DNA from: Pirellula staleyi DSM 6068
Lineage (GTDB): Bacteria; Planctomycetota; Planctomycetia; Pirellulales; Pirellulaceae
DNA: 64,000 nucleotides
Assembly: GCF_000025185.1 (NCBI RefSeq)
Contig: NC_013720.1
Location: 4,402,001 to 4,466,000, forward strand
Direction: 5' to 3'
The position numbers were made by a program, and so were the translations under genes. Shown here piece by piece: positions 8,213-16,288 of this stretch. Positions within the stretch are counted from its first letter, which is position 1. Every line of letters begins with the position of its first letter. The notes below the pieces were generated by a model. It was given only the letters and a program-made list of their open reading frames with translations, did no database searches and was not told the DNA's origin.

Positions 8213-9463
8213 TCAATCCACTGAACTGAAGGCTGGACGAGCATCTTGACGGGAAATCTTCCGGCGACGCCTGTGCTTCACCTCGGGCCGCACGGGTGGT
8301 CCCATTGGTGTGGCGATCTCGTAGTGTTCAAGCGTTGCGATTTTGCCTGCCTTGTCAGCATGGTTGTTGGCAGCGTGGTCCTCGTCATCCCGCCAGAAAA
8401 CTGACAGGTCAGTTCCCAACGGCAGACGATAACGCTTGGCGAGCTGCTCGACCGTCAACCGACATAGTTGCTCGCGTTCCGTGGCGCCATGTACGGGGCT
8501 GGGGATGCGAATCAATTTGCGTGACGGAATCTTTCGATTGATGTAATCGGCCCTTAGCAATCCAGCCTTCTGGAGCTGCTTCATAGCCAGCGCCACAGAT
8601 CGCTCCGAAAGCCCCGCTTGCTGGGCGATCTGCCCGTGAGTGTTTTCCGGACGCTTCTTTATTCCCTTCCTTTCAAGCCAGCGCAACCACCGCGCCAACA
8701 CCAGCGACTGTGTCAGCCGTGGCAACGCTATGAACTCGGAGGCGTTGAGCCACGTTCGCCATTCACATTCATCGGGATGCGGCTTCCATGCGCCATCGAG
8801 CTTCCCCAGTTGGGCCAGCTCAAAGTGCACGTTTCGATCCAGCACCAGCACCGGGCCGCGATGCCCCTTTATCTTGAACCGATCAATCAACCCACGTGAC
8901 TGCAGGGCATAGACAGCCTCGACGACGCGGCGCTCGGACAACCCGAGCGTATTGAACAGCCGCGTGTAGGTCGCGAAGTAGGGACGCCGCAGAAACTCGT
9001 CCGGATTCGGGTTGAGATCCTCGTCGGTAAGGCCCGCCACAAATGACGGTTTGAGCCTGTGCTTTCCGTAAAGGCCCGGACTGCGTTGATTGAGGTACAC
9101 GAGATGGGACAGCAGCAAGCCCGCACCCACATTCCCTTGCGTGGCGAGGACGGCCCAACTAGAGATCAGTGTGCCAGGTCGTGGATCGTCCGTGGGTCGG
9201 TTGTCCCGACCCATAAAGTGCTCGCAGATTCGACCGAATTGCTCCAGATCGACAGCAGGAGGCGGATTCTTTGGCCGCTTGGGCTCGGGGGTGTCTGGAG
9301 ACTTGCGACTGATCCCCGTGGGATATGGTTTCAGATTGTCAGCTTGGCGGACCGGCAACCCGGGAAGATTTGGACGACGACAACTGGCACCGTGTTCGCT
9401 GCCGTTCGACGCCTCGCCAATTCGACTTGACCGTAAAGAGCGCTTTGATACGCTGACTGACAT
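8213..9463 (-). CDS. Winged-helix DNA-binding protein, plasmid Rep-like
   Basis: The protein has 416 residues. The first ~100 are proline-rich and probably disordered. Two winged-helix units follow: one around GLSERRVVEAVYALQSRGLIDR (residues ~175-196) and one around AQQAGLSERSVALAMKQLQKAGLL (~290-313). Such paired winged helices are the layout of iteron-binding plasmid initiators (RepA/RepB families). Four iterons lie upstream of the gene at 9627-9734, and a plus-strand terminator and possible antisense RNA overlap its leader. The tail is basic (KHRRRRKISRQ). I infer a replication initiator or its relic for the excised element. A transcription regulator is the alternative. Confidence 0.6.
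   Translation of the reverse strand: MSVSVSKRSLRSSRIGEASNGSEHGASCRRPNLPGLPVRQADNLKPYPTGISRKSPDTPEPKRPKNPPPAVDLEQFGRICEHFMGRDNRPTDDPRPGTLISSWAVLATQGNVGAGLLLSHLVYLNQRSPGLYGKHRLKPSFVAGLTDEDLNPNPDEFLRRPYFATYTRLFNTLGLSERRVVEAVYALQSRGLIDRFKIKGHRGPVLVLDRNVHFELAQLGKLDGAWKPHPDECEWRTWLNASEFIALPRLTQSLVLARWLRWLERKGIKKRPENTHGQIAQQAGLSERSVALAMKQLQKAGLLRADYINRKIPSRKLIRIPSPVHGATEREQLCRLTVEQLAKRYRLPLGTDLSVFWRDDEDHAANNHADKAGKIATLEHYEIATPMGPPVRPEVKHRRRRKISRQDARPAFSSVD
9427..9454 (+). promoter_or_regulatory. Possible promoter for an antisense RNA over the rep start
   Basis: TTGACC (9427-9432) is followed 16 bases later by TACGCT (9449-9454), an acceptable but imperfect sigma-70 pair on the plus strand. A transcript would begin near 9461, just at the rep start codon (9463-9461 on the minus strand), and run into the terminator at 9499-9541. 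Based on spacing only. Confidence 0.3.
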
Positions 9464-9541
9464 TGCTGATCTCCCATTGCAAGGACGGCAATACCCTCGG
9501 CCAGGCGAGAGCTACCCACTCTCGCCTGGCCTTTTTCGTTT
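9461..9541 (+). ncRNA. Possible counter-transcribed RNA of the rep leader
   Basis: An ~80-nt plus-strand transcript is inferred between the weak promoter at 9427-9454 and the very strong terminator at 9499-9541. It would be fully complementary to the 5' leader and start codon region of the minus-strand Rep-like gene. Plasmids commonly control copy number with such antisense RNAs. No plus-strand protein gene precedes the terminator, so the terminator otherwise has no obvious job. Confidence 0.35.
9499..9541 (+). terminator. Strong Rho-independent terminator pointing right
   Basis: GGCCAGGCGAGAG (9499-9511) pairs perfectly with CTCTCGCCTGGCC (9519-9531) over 13 bp with a 7-base loop, followed by TTTTTCGTTTT. 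On the opposite strand the hairpin has no T tract, so it works only for rightward transcription. In the leftward rep transcript the same sequence would form a large hairpin in the 5' leader. Confidence 0.85.
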
Positions 9542-9626
9542 TCCAGACCCCTGATTTCTTAAACAATCCCGAAATCCAGTCAACAGCAGCGCTGGCAGGC
9601 AAATTGGAAGTGGCCTCCTGAAACCA

Positions 9627-9734
9627 TGAAACTGCGAAAGTGGTAATCGTGAAACTGCGAAAATGGTAATCCACCAGCACCTGAAACTGCGAAGGCGGTA
9701 TTCTACCGCCCATGTAACTGCGAAAATGGTACCC
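9627..9734. repeat. Four iterons, consensus TGAAACTGCGAAAATGGTAA
   Basis: Copies are at 9627-9648, 9650-9671, 9682-9703 and 9713-9734, spaced 23, 32 and 31 bases. The core ACTGCGAA is invariant, and the right half varies slightly (AGTGGTAATC, AATGGTAATC, GGCGGTATTC, AATGGTACCC). Directly repeated 22-mers upstream of a winged-helix gene are the hallmark of an iteron-controlled origin. An AT-rich run (ACTATATAAAAAC, around 9742-9755) directly right of the last copy could be the melting region. Confidence 0.75.
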
Positions 9735-9786
9735 ACCAGAGACTATATAAAAACAAGAGACTCCTCTGAATTAAGAAACTCCGTAA

Positions 9787-9829
9787 TTGAGTGCGGCTAC
9801 TCGTCGCTACGCTCCGCCGCCGCACTCAA
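9787..9829. repeat. 11-bp perfect inverted repeat near the iterons
   Basis: TTGAGTGCGGC (9787-9797) is repeated inverted as GCCGCACTCAA (9819-9829) around a 21-base spacer. No T tract follows on either strand, which argues against a terminator. Close to iterons and an AT-rich region it may belong to the origin or to a transfer origin. Confidence 0.5.
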
Positions 9830-10026
9830 AACACGCTTGCGCTTACGAGCCAAGCCAGAAGTGGGCCAAGGGAAGTGTCCTGATCGCTGTGATCTCTCCG
9901 AGAACACCGAATTTCTTCGATTGGAACTCAATCTGCCCCTGACTAGACCAGTATTGCCTTGCCGCGCAAATACTGCTCGACTCGCTGAATACGATTGGCT
10001 ATCCGACGCGATAGACTGGTTTGGAA

Positions 10027-10686
10027 CTACTCGCTGACGCTCCTACGGATTGTTCGTTCGTTGGCTGCATATTTGCTAGAACTGCGGGTTTCCATCGCTG
10101 CTGCTTGCGCTGACTTACTCATCCCGGCCACGGCTCGTGCAACTTGAACAGGTAAGTCGCCGATACTGACACCCTTTGTATCATCCTTATCTTCTATCAT
10201 CTCTACCCATCTCTCCCACTGCTGCACCATCCGCTGAATTTGCCCAAGGGCCTCATCGACGGTCGCAGGCCGTTTCGGCCGCCGACCGCCTTGGCTGCTC
10301 TTGCCCTCCTTGGTAATTTCAGGTCCCAGTCGCTGAACGGTCCACTGCTCACGTACGATGAGCTTCGCTAACTCATCTCGCCGTCGCTTGCTGGGGACAG
10401 CAAGCAGGCGAATAACGTGGCTCTTGGTGATTCGCCCTTGATCACTCCTGTTCACTAACTCACAGAGAGCGTCCACTTCTTTGTCGCTGTACATCGCAGC
10501 AAACTGCCGAGCTTTGTCGATCTGGTCACGCTTTAAGCCCAGCCTGCTGTCAAACTCTCGCGCTACGCCACGACGACGGCTGCCGCTCGCCAGCGGCTCG
10601 CTGGTCTCATAGACCTGGAGCACTTTTTTGCCCAGCGCGTGGAACTTACGAAGGCGTCGTATTTCTGGTGGCGGTGGTTTCTTCAT
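10027..10686 (-). CDS. Predicted DNA-binding protein, DUF1016_N-like
   Basis: The 219-residue protein is basic. Residues ~15-125 (LRKFHALGKKVLQVYET, GLKRDQIDKARQFAAMYSD, ITKSHVIRLLAVPSKRRRDELAKLIVREQWTVQRLGPEI) follow the order of the DUF1016 N-terminal winged-helix-like domain, whose typical elements are 'SWSH...LL' and 'W.vreL...I'. The usual C-terminal PD-(D/E)XK nuclease half of DUF1016 is absent; instead there is a long helix. Next to the iterons it may serve partition or replication control. It is transcribed toward the iterons, and the McrB gene is divergent. Confidence 0.5.
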   Translation of the reverse strand: MKKPPPPEIRRLRKFHALGKKVLQVYETSEPLASGSRRRGVAREFDSRLGLKRDQIDKARQFAAMYSDKEVDALCELVNRSDQGRITKSHVIRLLAVPSKRRRDELAKLIVREQWTVQRLGPEITKEGKSSQGGRRPKRPATVDEALGQIQRMVQQWERWVEMIEDKDDTKGVSIGDLPVQVARAVAGMSKSAQAAAMETRSSSKYAANERTIRRSVSE

Positions 10687-10928
10687 TGCGGGGCAATTCC
10701 TTTGGCACGATCATCGCAAGTCCATTTTACATTCACAAAAATGGACAACATCCTGCCTATTGCTTTGACCGCGGATATGGCCATTTCCCCTGTTGCCGAT
10801 GTTCTGGAGCCGCAATGTTGAAGCGGAGTGCGAGAAAGACGTCCGACAGAACTACTCATTTGCCCCCACGCGATTTGTTATGCTGCCAAGACAGCAAACA
10901 TGCGCACATGGATCATTGAGGACAAGTG

Positions 10929-13463
10929 ATGGAACCTCTCACGTCGATTGTGGATGTAGCGAAAGCGTTTGATCGAAACGGATTGAAAGAGCGAGCCCAA
11001 AAAGCGGAACAAGAACGGCTTGCTGTGGTGAGCCGGTTTCCGTTGAATCAATGGCCCAGCTTGGAGAAAGAGTCCTACGCGCTCGGGCACGACAAGGCAG
11101 AAGACAGCTTTTGTCGATGGCTCGAATTTCGAACGCCAACGATCGCTGGCATGAAAGGTGGTCAGGCCAGCAAACACCTCCTGTATAAACATGCTCGTAA
11201 ACCAGGCTGGTTTTTCAGTAGCAACTATGGCGACGTCGATTCCGCTTGGGCTGCAATCCGAGCCGGTTTTGTCGAGGCATTCACCAAGGCGCAAGCAGGC
11301 GACTGGGATACCATCGACGACATCGCAGTGCTCAATGGTGGCCAAGCGTTGCGTTCGAAGGCGCTCTACTGCTACTTTCCCACAGAGCTTCTTCCGATCT
11401 GCTCCTCCACGCATATCAAACGCTTCGTCAAAGCAATCCAGCCTGAGTTACTGGAGCACTCCGCCGGTGCGATTCGCCTCAATCGCCAATTGATGAAAGC
11501 TTTGCGCGCGAAAAGTTGCTTTCAAGGTTGGTCGAATTGGGAGCTGGTAGCATTCTTGTATCAATGGAACGATCCACGCGAATCACGACAAATTGTCAAG
11601 ATCGCCCCTGGCGAACAGGCCATGTATTGGGACGACTGTTTGAAGCATGGTTACATCTGCGTTGGTTGGGATGAAGTCGGCGACCTCAAAGATTTTGGAA
11701 CGAAGGAAGAGTTCTTCAGCCGCTTCAAAGAGGTTTACGGCGAGCGCTACACCCCCGCGATGTTGAAACAAAAGGCCAATGAAGTTTGGATACTGCAAGA
11801 GCTGGAAGCGGGAGACATCATCGTTGCCAACAAAGGTACGAGCGAGGTTCTGGCGGTAGGCGAAGTTGTCGACCCCTGCTATGAGTTTCGTAGCGATCGA
11901 GAAGTCTTCACACATACGGTGAATGTTAAATGGAACACATCACTTGCCACGCACATCGAGCCACAAAGGCGTTGGGCTTTTGTCACCGTTGCCAAGTGCC
12001 CAGTCGACCTTTACCAAACCATCGTCGGCAAGAATGCAAAGAAACTTCCGATTCCCATCGACCCGCTTTATGAAGAGATCGCTGCTGCACTTGAAAGAAA
12101 GGGGCAGGCGATTCTCTATGGACCTCCCGGCACCGGAAAAACCTATGCAGCGCGGCGGTTGGCAGTCTGGTGGCTACTGCGAAAGTTTGGTTTGCCGGAA
12201 GCGCAGGAAACGCTTTCCGATCCCCAAAAATTCGCGCAGGCTGAGCGATCGCTTTCGACGGTGCAAGTCAGTCAGCGTGTGTGGTGGGTGACAGCAAGTC
12301 CCAAGACATGGTCGTGGGAACGACTGCGAAAAGAGAAGACCGTTGAATTTCACTATGGACGCCTTCAGCGGAACTACCCACTCGTGCAGCCTGGTGATTT
12401 GGTGATTGGATATCAGTCGACTCCCGACAAACGCATCATGGCACTTGCCCGAATTTCACGTGGCCTCTCGAAATCGGAGTCGGGGGAATCCAGCATCGAA
12501 CTGAGCTACCTGCACGACGTCAAGAATGGCTTGACCTACGACGAACTGCTCGCCGATCCCATCCTCGCGAAGTCCGAGCCGATGCGATTTCGAAGCCAAG
12601 GCACACTCTTTTCGCTCGAGCACGACGAAGTCAATCATCTACTAGCGCGATTGACCGATCGCGATCCCGATGTTGCCGACTATCTCGACGTCGAAGGGCG
12701 TGTTGGTCAACTAACCCGCCTGACGTTTCATGGCTCCTATTCCTACGAAGATTTCATCGAGGGATTTCGCCCCGTGCAGTCGACCGGTGGCCTGACGCTC
12801 AGGCTCGAAGATGGTGTGTTCAAACGTATTTGCCGTGAAGCTCAGGCGAATCCCGATCAGCCTTATCTTGTGTTGATTGACGAGTTCAATCGCGCGAACG
12901 TCGCCAAAGTGTTTGGGGAGTTGATCACGCTGTTAGAACTCGACAAACGGGGACTGATTATCACGCTGCCGCAAAGCAAAGAGAGCTTTTCGATACCTCC
13001 CAATGTGTTTGTTCTGGGGACGATGAATACAGCCGATCGGAGTATTAAACTGCTAGATTCCGCCATGCGACGTCGGTTTGCGTTTATTGAATTGATGCCC
13101 GACACCGAGCTACTTCGAGGTGGGAATATTCACGGACTAGAGCTTTGCGAGTTTCTCACCGAACTCAATCGCCGTATTGCTGAACATGCGGGGCGCGAGA
13201 AGCAAATCGGTCATTCGTTTCTGCTAGAGAAAGGGCAACCGGTCAGCGACGCGGAAGAGTTTGCACGCCGCTTTCGCCAAGAGATCTTGCCACTCTTGCA
13301 AGAGTATTGCTACGACGACTACGAGCAGTTGACGCGTTATCTTGGCAATGGGCTTGTCGACAAAACGGCCCAAGTATTGCAAGAGGAGAAGCTTGCCGAT
13401 GCCGAGGAACTCGTCGCGGTGTTGCTGAGTGAATTCACGCAAGCGAGCAGTGCTGAGTTATGA
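10929..13463 (+). CDS. mcrB: McrB-like AAA+ restriction GTPase/ATPase with EVE-like domains
   Basis: It is the motor and specificity subunit of an McrBC-type modification-dependent restriction system. An N-terminal ~200-residue helical domain is followed by a PUA/EVE-like region (WDDCLKHGYICVGWDEVGDL ... GDIIVANKG ... AVGEVV, residues ~225-340). The AAA motor has Walker A GPPGTGKT (~398), Walker B YLVLIDEFNR (~648) and the McrB signature GTMNTADRS with the arginine region AMRRRFAF (~700-720). Between Walker A and B lies an ~200-residue insertion containing an EVE domain: RVWWVTASPKTWSWERL, RNYPLVQPGDLVIGY (~448-515). EVE domains read modified bases. GAGG precedes ATG 10929; a GTG one codon earlier is possible. 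The stop overlaps mcrC by ATGA. Confidence 0.9.
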   Translation: MEPLTSIVDVAKAFDRNGLKERAQKAEQERLAVVSRFPLNQWPSLEKESYALGHDKAEDSFCRWLEFRTPTIAGMKGGQASKHLLYKHARKPGWFFSSNYGDVDSAWAAIRAGFVEAFTKAQAGDWDTIDDIAVLNGGQALRSKALYCYFPTELLPICSSTHIKRFVKAIQPELLEHSAGAIRLNRQLMKALRAKSCFQGWSNWELVAFLYQWNDPRESRQIVKIAPGEQAMYWDDCLKHGYICVGWDEVGDLKDFGTKEEFFSRFKEVYGERYTPAMLKQKANEVWILQELEAGDIIVANKGTSEVLAVGEVVDPCYEFRSDREVFTHTVNVKWNTSLATHIEPQRRWAFVTVAKCPVDLYQTIVGKNAKKLPIPIDPLYEEIAAALERKGQAILYGPPGTGKTYAARRLAVWWLLRKFGLPEAQETLSDPQKFAQAERSLSTVQVSQRVWWVTASPKTWSWERLRKEKTVEFHYGRLQRNYPLVQPGDLVIGYQSTPDKRIMALARISRGLSKSESGESSIELSYLHDVKNGLTYDELLADPILAKSEPMRFRSQGTLFSLEHDEVNHLLARLTDRDPDVADYLDVEGRVGQLTRLTFHGSYSYEDFIEGFRPVQSTGGLTLRLEDGVFKRICREAQANPDQPYLVLIDEFNRANVAKVFGELITLLELDKRGLIITLPQSKESFSIPPNVFVLGTMNTADRSIKLLDSAMRRRFAFIELMPDTELLRGGNIHGLELCEFLTELNRRIAEHAGREKQIGHSFLLEKGQPVSDAEEFARRFRQEILPLLQEYCYDDYEQLTRYLGNGLVDKTAQVLQEEKLADAEELVAVLLSEFTQASSAEL

Positions 13464-14767
13464 CCGATATAGCGATGCCAATCGTCGAAGTCTGCGAGTG
13501 GAAGAGTTGTGATCGGCCCGATCTGAATCTCACCGCCGACGATCGCGCTCTTGCGAAATCACTCGCCCAAGAAGGAAAGTGCCGACTGATCGTCGAAGAG
13601 CGGCGTCGTGGAATTCGGATCACAGCACGGTCTTGGGTAGGTGTAGTGCGATTCACTGAATTTGAGGTGCATGTTCGTCCCAAGCTGGCAGGCGATAACC
13701 TGCGACTCCTTCAAATGATTGAGTTCACTACAGGACTCAATACACTCAAACACTACAGTTCTGTATTGAAGTTAGCTGCAGGTGGTGGGAACCTGCTCGA
13801 TCTGATCATGCTGATGTTTGTTGAGGAGTGCGAACGGATCCTTCGTGGCGGATTGCTTTCGGACTACGTTGAAGAGGAAGAGGAACTTCCGGTCGTGCGA
13901 GGTCGAATGCTGTTTGATCGTCAGATTCGCAAGCGATTGGGTCGACTCGACTTGATCCATTGTCGACACGATGAGCGCAAACAAGACGTCCCCGAGAATC
14001 AGCTTCTTGCCTACGTTCTGGATGTCTGCGCGCGGCATGCCTTCCAGCCAACGCTGCGTCGTAAGGCACGACAGCTCGAACATCATTTGCTGGGGAGCTG
14101 TGATCCATCGTTGCTCGATTTAGTGACCACGCGAGGCGGAATCTACTATGACCGCATGAACGAGCACTATCGTGATGCCCATGAATTGTGCTGGCTGATT
14201 GTGGACGCCCTGGGTATCAGCGACATCTATAGTTCGGGCTCCTCGCGCATCTTTGCGTTTCTACTGGACATGAATCGACTGTTTGAAGTTTTTGTGCTGC
14301 AGGTCCTTCGACAATTGACATCTACGACAGCATTAAAGGTTTCGTATCAATCTTCGGATCGCTCGATCATTCGCGACAGCGCGACGAACCAGCCCTACTC
14401 GAGTGTGATACCCGATTTCCTGATAGCGGCCCCCTCATTGTCAGGCAAATTGGTACTCGACGCAAAATACAAACTTTATGACGCAGCAGGAGTCTCTAAT
14501 TCCGACATCTACCAGTCGTTTTTCTATGCCTATGCGTTTGGCCGTCATCAACTTGGTGGTCACGTTGCAGGTTTGATTTACCCTTCGGAATCAACCACAG
14601 CGAGCCGCAAGGAGCTAACCGTGCGGAGCCAATTTAACGCGAATGCTGCACGCGTTGTATTGATTGGCCTTCCCATACCGGCAGTTCTCGATGAAGCGAA
14701 GTCGCACGTCTGGGGACCAGCTACCGCTCCTCTGCAAACTTTCCTCGCTGAGTTCAATAAGGCGTAG
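13460..14767 (+). CDS. mcrC: McrC-like nuclease subunit
   Basis: The 435-residue protein is the nuclease partner of McrB. The N-terminal half (ITARSWVGVVRFTEFEVHVRPK, LLQMIEFTTG) is the McrC/McrBC 5-methylcytosine restriction component fold that docks on the McrB ring. The C-terminal PD-(D/E)XK site is visible as VIPDFLIA followed by LVLDAKYK (residues ~305-330), and YQSFFYAYAFG is the usual helix after it. The start codon overlaps the mcrB stop by four bases, so translation is coupled. All catalytic residues seem intact. A structured RNA region starts about 20 bases after the stop. Confidence 0.9.
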   Translation: MTDIAMPIVEVCEWKSCDRPDLNLTADDRALAKSLAQEGKCRLIVEERRRGIRITARSWVGVVRFTEFEVHVRPKLAGDNLRLLQMIEFTTGLNTLKHYSSVLKLAAGGGNLLDLIMLMFVEECERILRGGLLSDYVEEEEELPVVRGRMLFDRQIRKRLGRLDLIHCRHDERKQDVPENQLLAYVLDVCARHAFQPTLRRKARQLEHHLLGSCDPSLLDLVTTRGGIYYDRMNEHYRDAHELCWLIVDALGISDIYSSGSSRIFAFLLDMNRLFEVFVLQVLRQLTSTTALKVSYQSSDRSIIRDSATNQPYSSVIPDFLIAAPSLSGKLVLDAKYKLYDAAGVSNSDIYQSFFYAYAFGRHQLGGHVAGLIYPSESTTASRKELTVRSQFNANAARVVLIGLPIPAVLDEAKSHVWGPATAPLQTFLAEFNKA

Positions 14768-14787
14768 CGACGCCCAGCGGCAAAGGA

Positions 14788-15640
14788 CCGTTTCGAATGT
14801 CTGTAAGTCTGAAGCGAGCAAACAAACGGCAGGGAAGAGGCACTCCTCACACTGAGGGCTCGCGTCTGTAAATCGCAGTCCTGAAGGCTGTCTCAGTGCC
14901 CAAACCGGGGCGGCAGTCGTGGGTCGGCGAGGTAGTACGCCTCCATTAAATGCCATGCTGACCGGTACCAGAAAGCACTGGTGTGATGGCCCGAAAGGCT
15001 GCAGCGGAAGCCCATCTTAGCTATCTCTCACCCAGGAACCATGAGTCTAGCGAGGTGCTGCGATGCCTCGTGTAGCCCTCTCGCCCATCCACGGAATCGG
15101 ATTCATAGGATTAGTTGCATGACACCTGACAACCCAAGTGAATACTCTCCCGACGGCTCGGGGAGTACTGTGGATGGGCAGCTCGGCTGGCCGCAAATAG
15201 GCCGTCGACACTACCCCCGCACCCTTTCCCGCACTCAATCTCCTATCCCTTAGAAGGGGCTACGGAGAGTGTCTTCGTACCAGTAGTCCTACCTCTCGCG
15301 ACCCCGTGAGCGTGGCTGGCTGGGCTCACTGCTGGCCAGAATGCCGTCCCAGAATGGAGCTATAGATGCCAGCAAAGGCTGGGGGCGAGCCCCATTACAC
15401 CCTGGTCCAATGGTGACGGCCGCCCCGGGGTGAGAGGCTAGGACAGCGTAGGGATGTGTGCATGGCGTGCAGGGCTAGACTGCCCGTTTGGGAGGTAGGA
15501 TCACCTTGTCGGGCAAAATCAACAGGTATCATTGATGGCCCGGAACAGCAAAACGTCTCTTTCAATGCGAACGAGTTGTCGATGTCGGGGTGCTTTTGTA
15601 GTGCGATACTCCCTAGCGAATTCGTTCTAGCACCAGTGCT
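14788..15640 (+). ncRNA. Candidate large, highly structured non-coding RNA
   Basis: About 850 bases without a plausible protein frame hold many perfect complementary segments. Examples are CCGTTT 14788-14793/AAACGG 14825-14830; CACTGAG 14851-14857/CTCAGTG 14893-14899 enclosing CAGTC/GGCTG; GCCAT 14952-14956/ATGGC 14986-14990 enclosing ACCAG/CTGGT; GCCCATCCACGG 15083-15094/CTGTGGATGGGC 15168-15179 enclosing ACTC..CCCGA/TCGGG-GAGT; GTGAGC 15306-15311/GCTCAC 15324-15329; TGCTGGC 15330-15336/GCCAGCA 15368-15374; TGCCCG 15481-15486/CGGGCA 15510-15515; GAACGAGTT 15569-15577/AATTCGTTC 15619-15627. Several helices have G-U pairs only if read on the plus strand, which sets the orientation. Size and setting recall the giant ornate RNAs GOLLD and ROOL of phages and mobile elements. 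No group II intron domain V was found. Exact ends are estimates. Confidence 0.65.
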
Positions 15641-15679
15641 CACGCGTCAAAAACAAGCATCACTTAACTTATACTTGTC

Positions 15680-15706
15680 AAAAAAAACACAATCTGGCTG
15701 TGTTTT
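15680..15706 (-). terminator. Rho-independent terminator of the leftward operon
   Basis: AAAACACA (15684-15691) and TGTGTTTT (15699-15706) form an 8-bp stem with loop ATCTGGC. Read on the minus strand the stem runs directly into a tract of eight T. It would stop leftward transcripts coming from the 16-25 kb operon and keep them out of the structured RNA region. Confidence 0.65.
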
Positions 15707-16058
15707 GGCAGACTAGGCGATTTGGGGGTGGGGCCGTGCGGCTATAGCTCAACTTTTGATCGGCTTCACCCTGAGCGTGGCGAATAGGCTGCGATTACGA
15801 GGCGTGTTCGTTCGCGCGCAAATTGTGGGACGAGCTGATAGCCAAACAATGCTGACACACCTCGACTCACGTGATGTTTGGTGTGCTCCGGATTGGCAAA
15901 TGTCGTTTAGATGAAAACAGACCATTTATTCGGCTGGGATTTTTCAATTCTGATGATCGACAATTGATCTTCAATATAGCGGTCGCAGATTCATCACCGG
16001 GTTCTGCAATAGCTAAAAAAACGCACCGTCTAGTTGTTCGTCTGCTATTGGACCCTCC

Positions 16059-16087
16059 CCCGTATGCGGCTATCTGCCGCATACGGG
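16059..16087. repeat. 12-bp perfect hairpin
   Basis: CCCGTATGCGGC (16059-16070) and GCCGCATACGGG (16076-16087) are separated by TATCT. No T tract follows on either strand. It sits just after the last gene of the leftward operon and may stabilise the 3' end of its mRNA. The rest of 15707-16106 shows no gene. Confidence 0.6.
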
Positions 16088-16106
16088 CTGATGTTGATGG
16101 CTCAAA

Positions 16107-16232
16107 CTAACGTCGTCGTCCGCGACGAAGGCCGACTCCGAATGCTTTGCGGCTACCTAGGGATTTCCCCTGTTGGTAGACCCATGCACCTACCACAAGG
16201 ACGACGACCACCAAGATGATAGATTCGATCAC
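16107..16232 (-). CDS. 41-residue single-pass membrane peptide
   Basis: Starting at GTG 16232, with TAGGAG nine bases upstream, the frame encodes an almost ideal membrane helix (ESIILVVVVLVVGAWVY, residues 3-19) followed by a short linker and a very basic tail (GVGLRRGRRR). It lies 56 bases after the RecB-like nuclease gene and is probably the last gene of the operon. Small hydrophobic peptides with basic tails can be toxins, membrane tethers or effectors. Without homologues this cannot be decided. A longer frame from 16397 would overlap the nuclease gene and is unlikely. Confidence 0.55.
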   Translation of the reverse strand: MIESIILVVVVLVVGAWVYQQGKSLGSRKAFGVGLRRGRRR

Positions 16233-16288
16233 GCGAATTCTCCTATTGCACAGTGTTTGTAGATTCGTGTTTTCAATAGTTTGCAAAA

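Noticed and set aside
15490-15507. GGAGG...GGATCACCTT, similar to the 3' end of 16S rRNA
   Set aside because: No other 16S helices or universally conserved stretches are present. The segment is explained by a local hairpin (AGGT/ACCT) in the structured RNA candidate.
14788-15640. Group II intron as explanation of the structured region
   Set aside because: No domain V (AGC...GAAA...GTT type 34-mer), no GTGYG-to-AY boundaries and no intron-encoded protein were found. The RT in the window is a defence RT 30 kb away.
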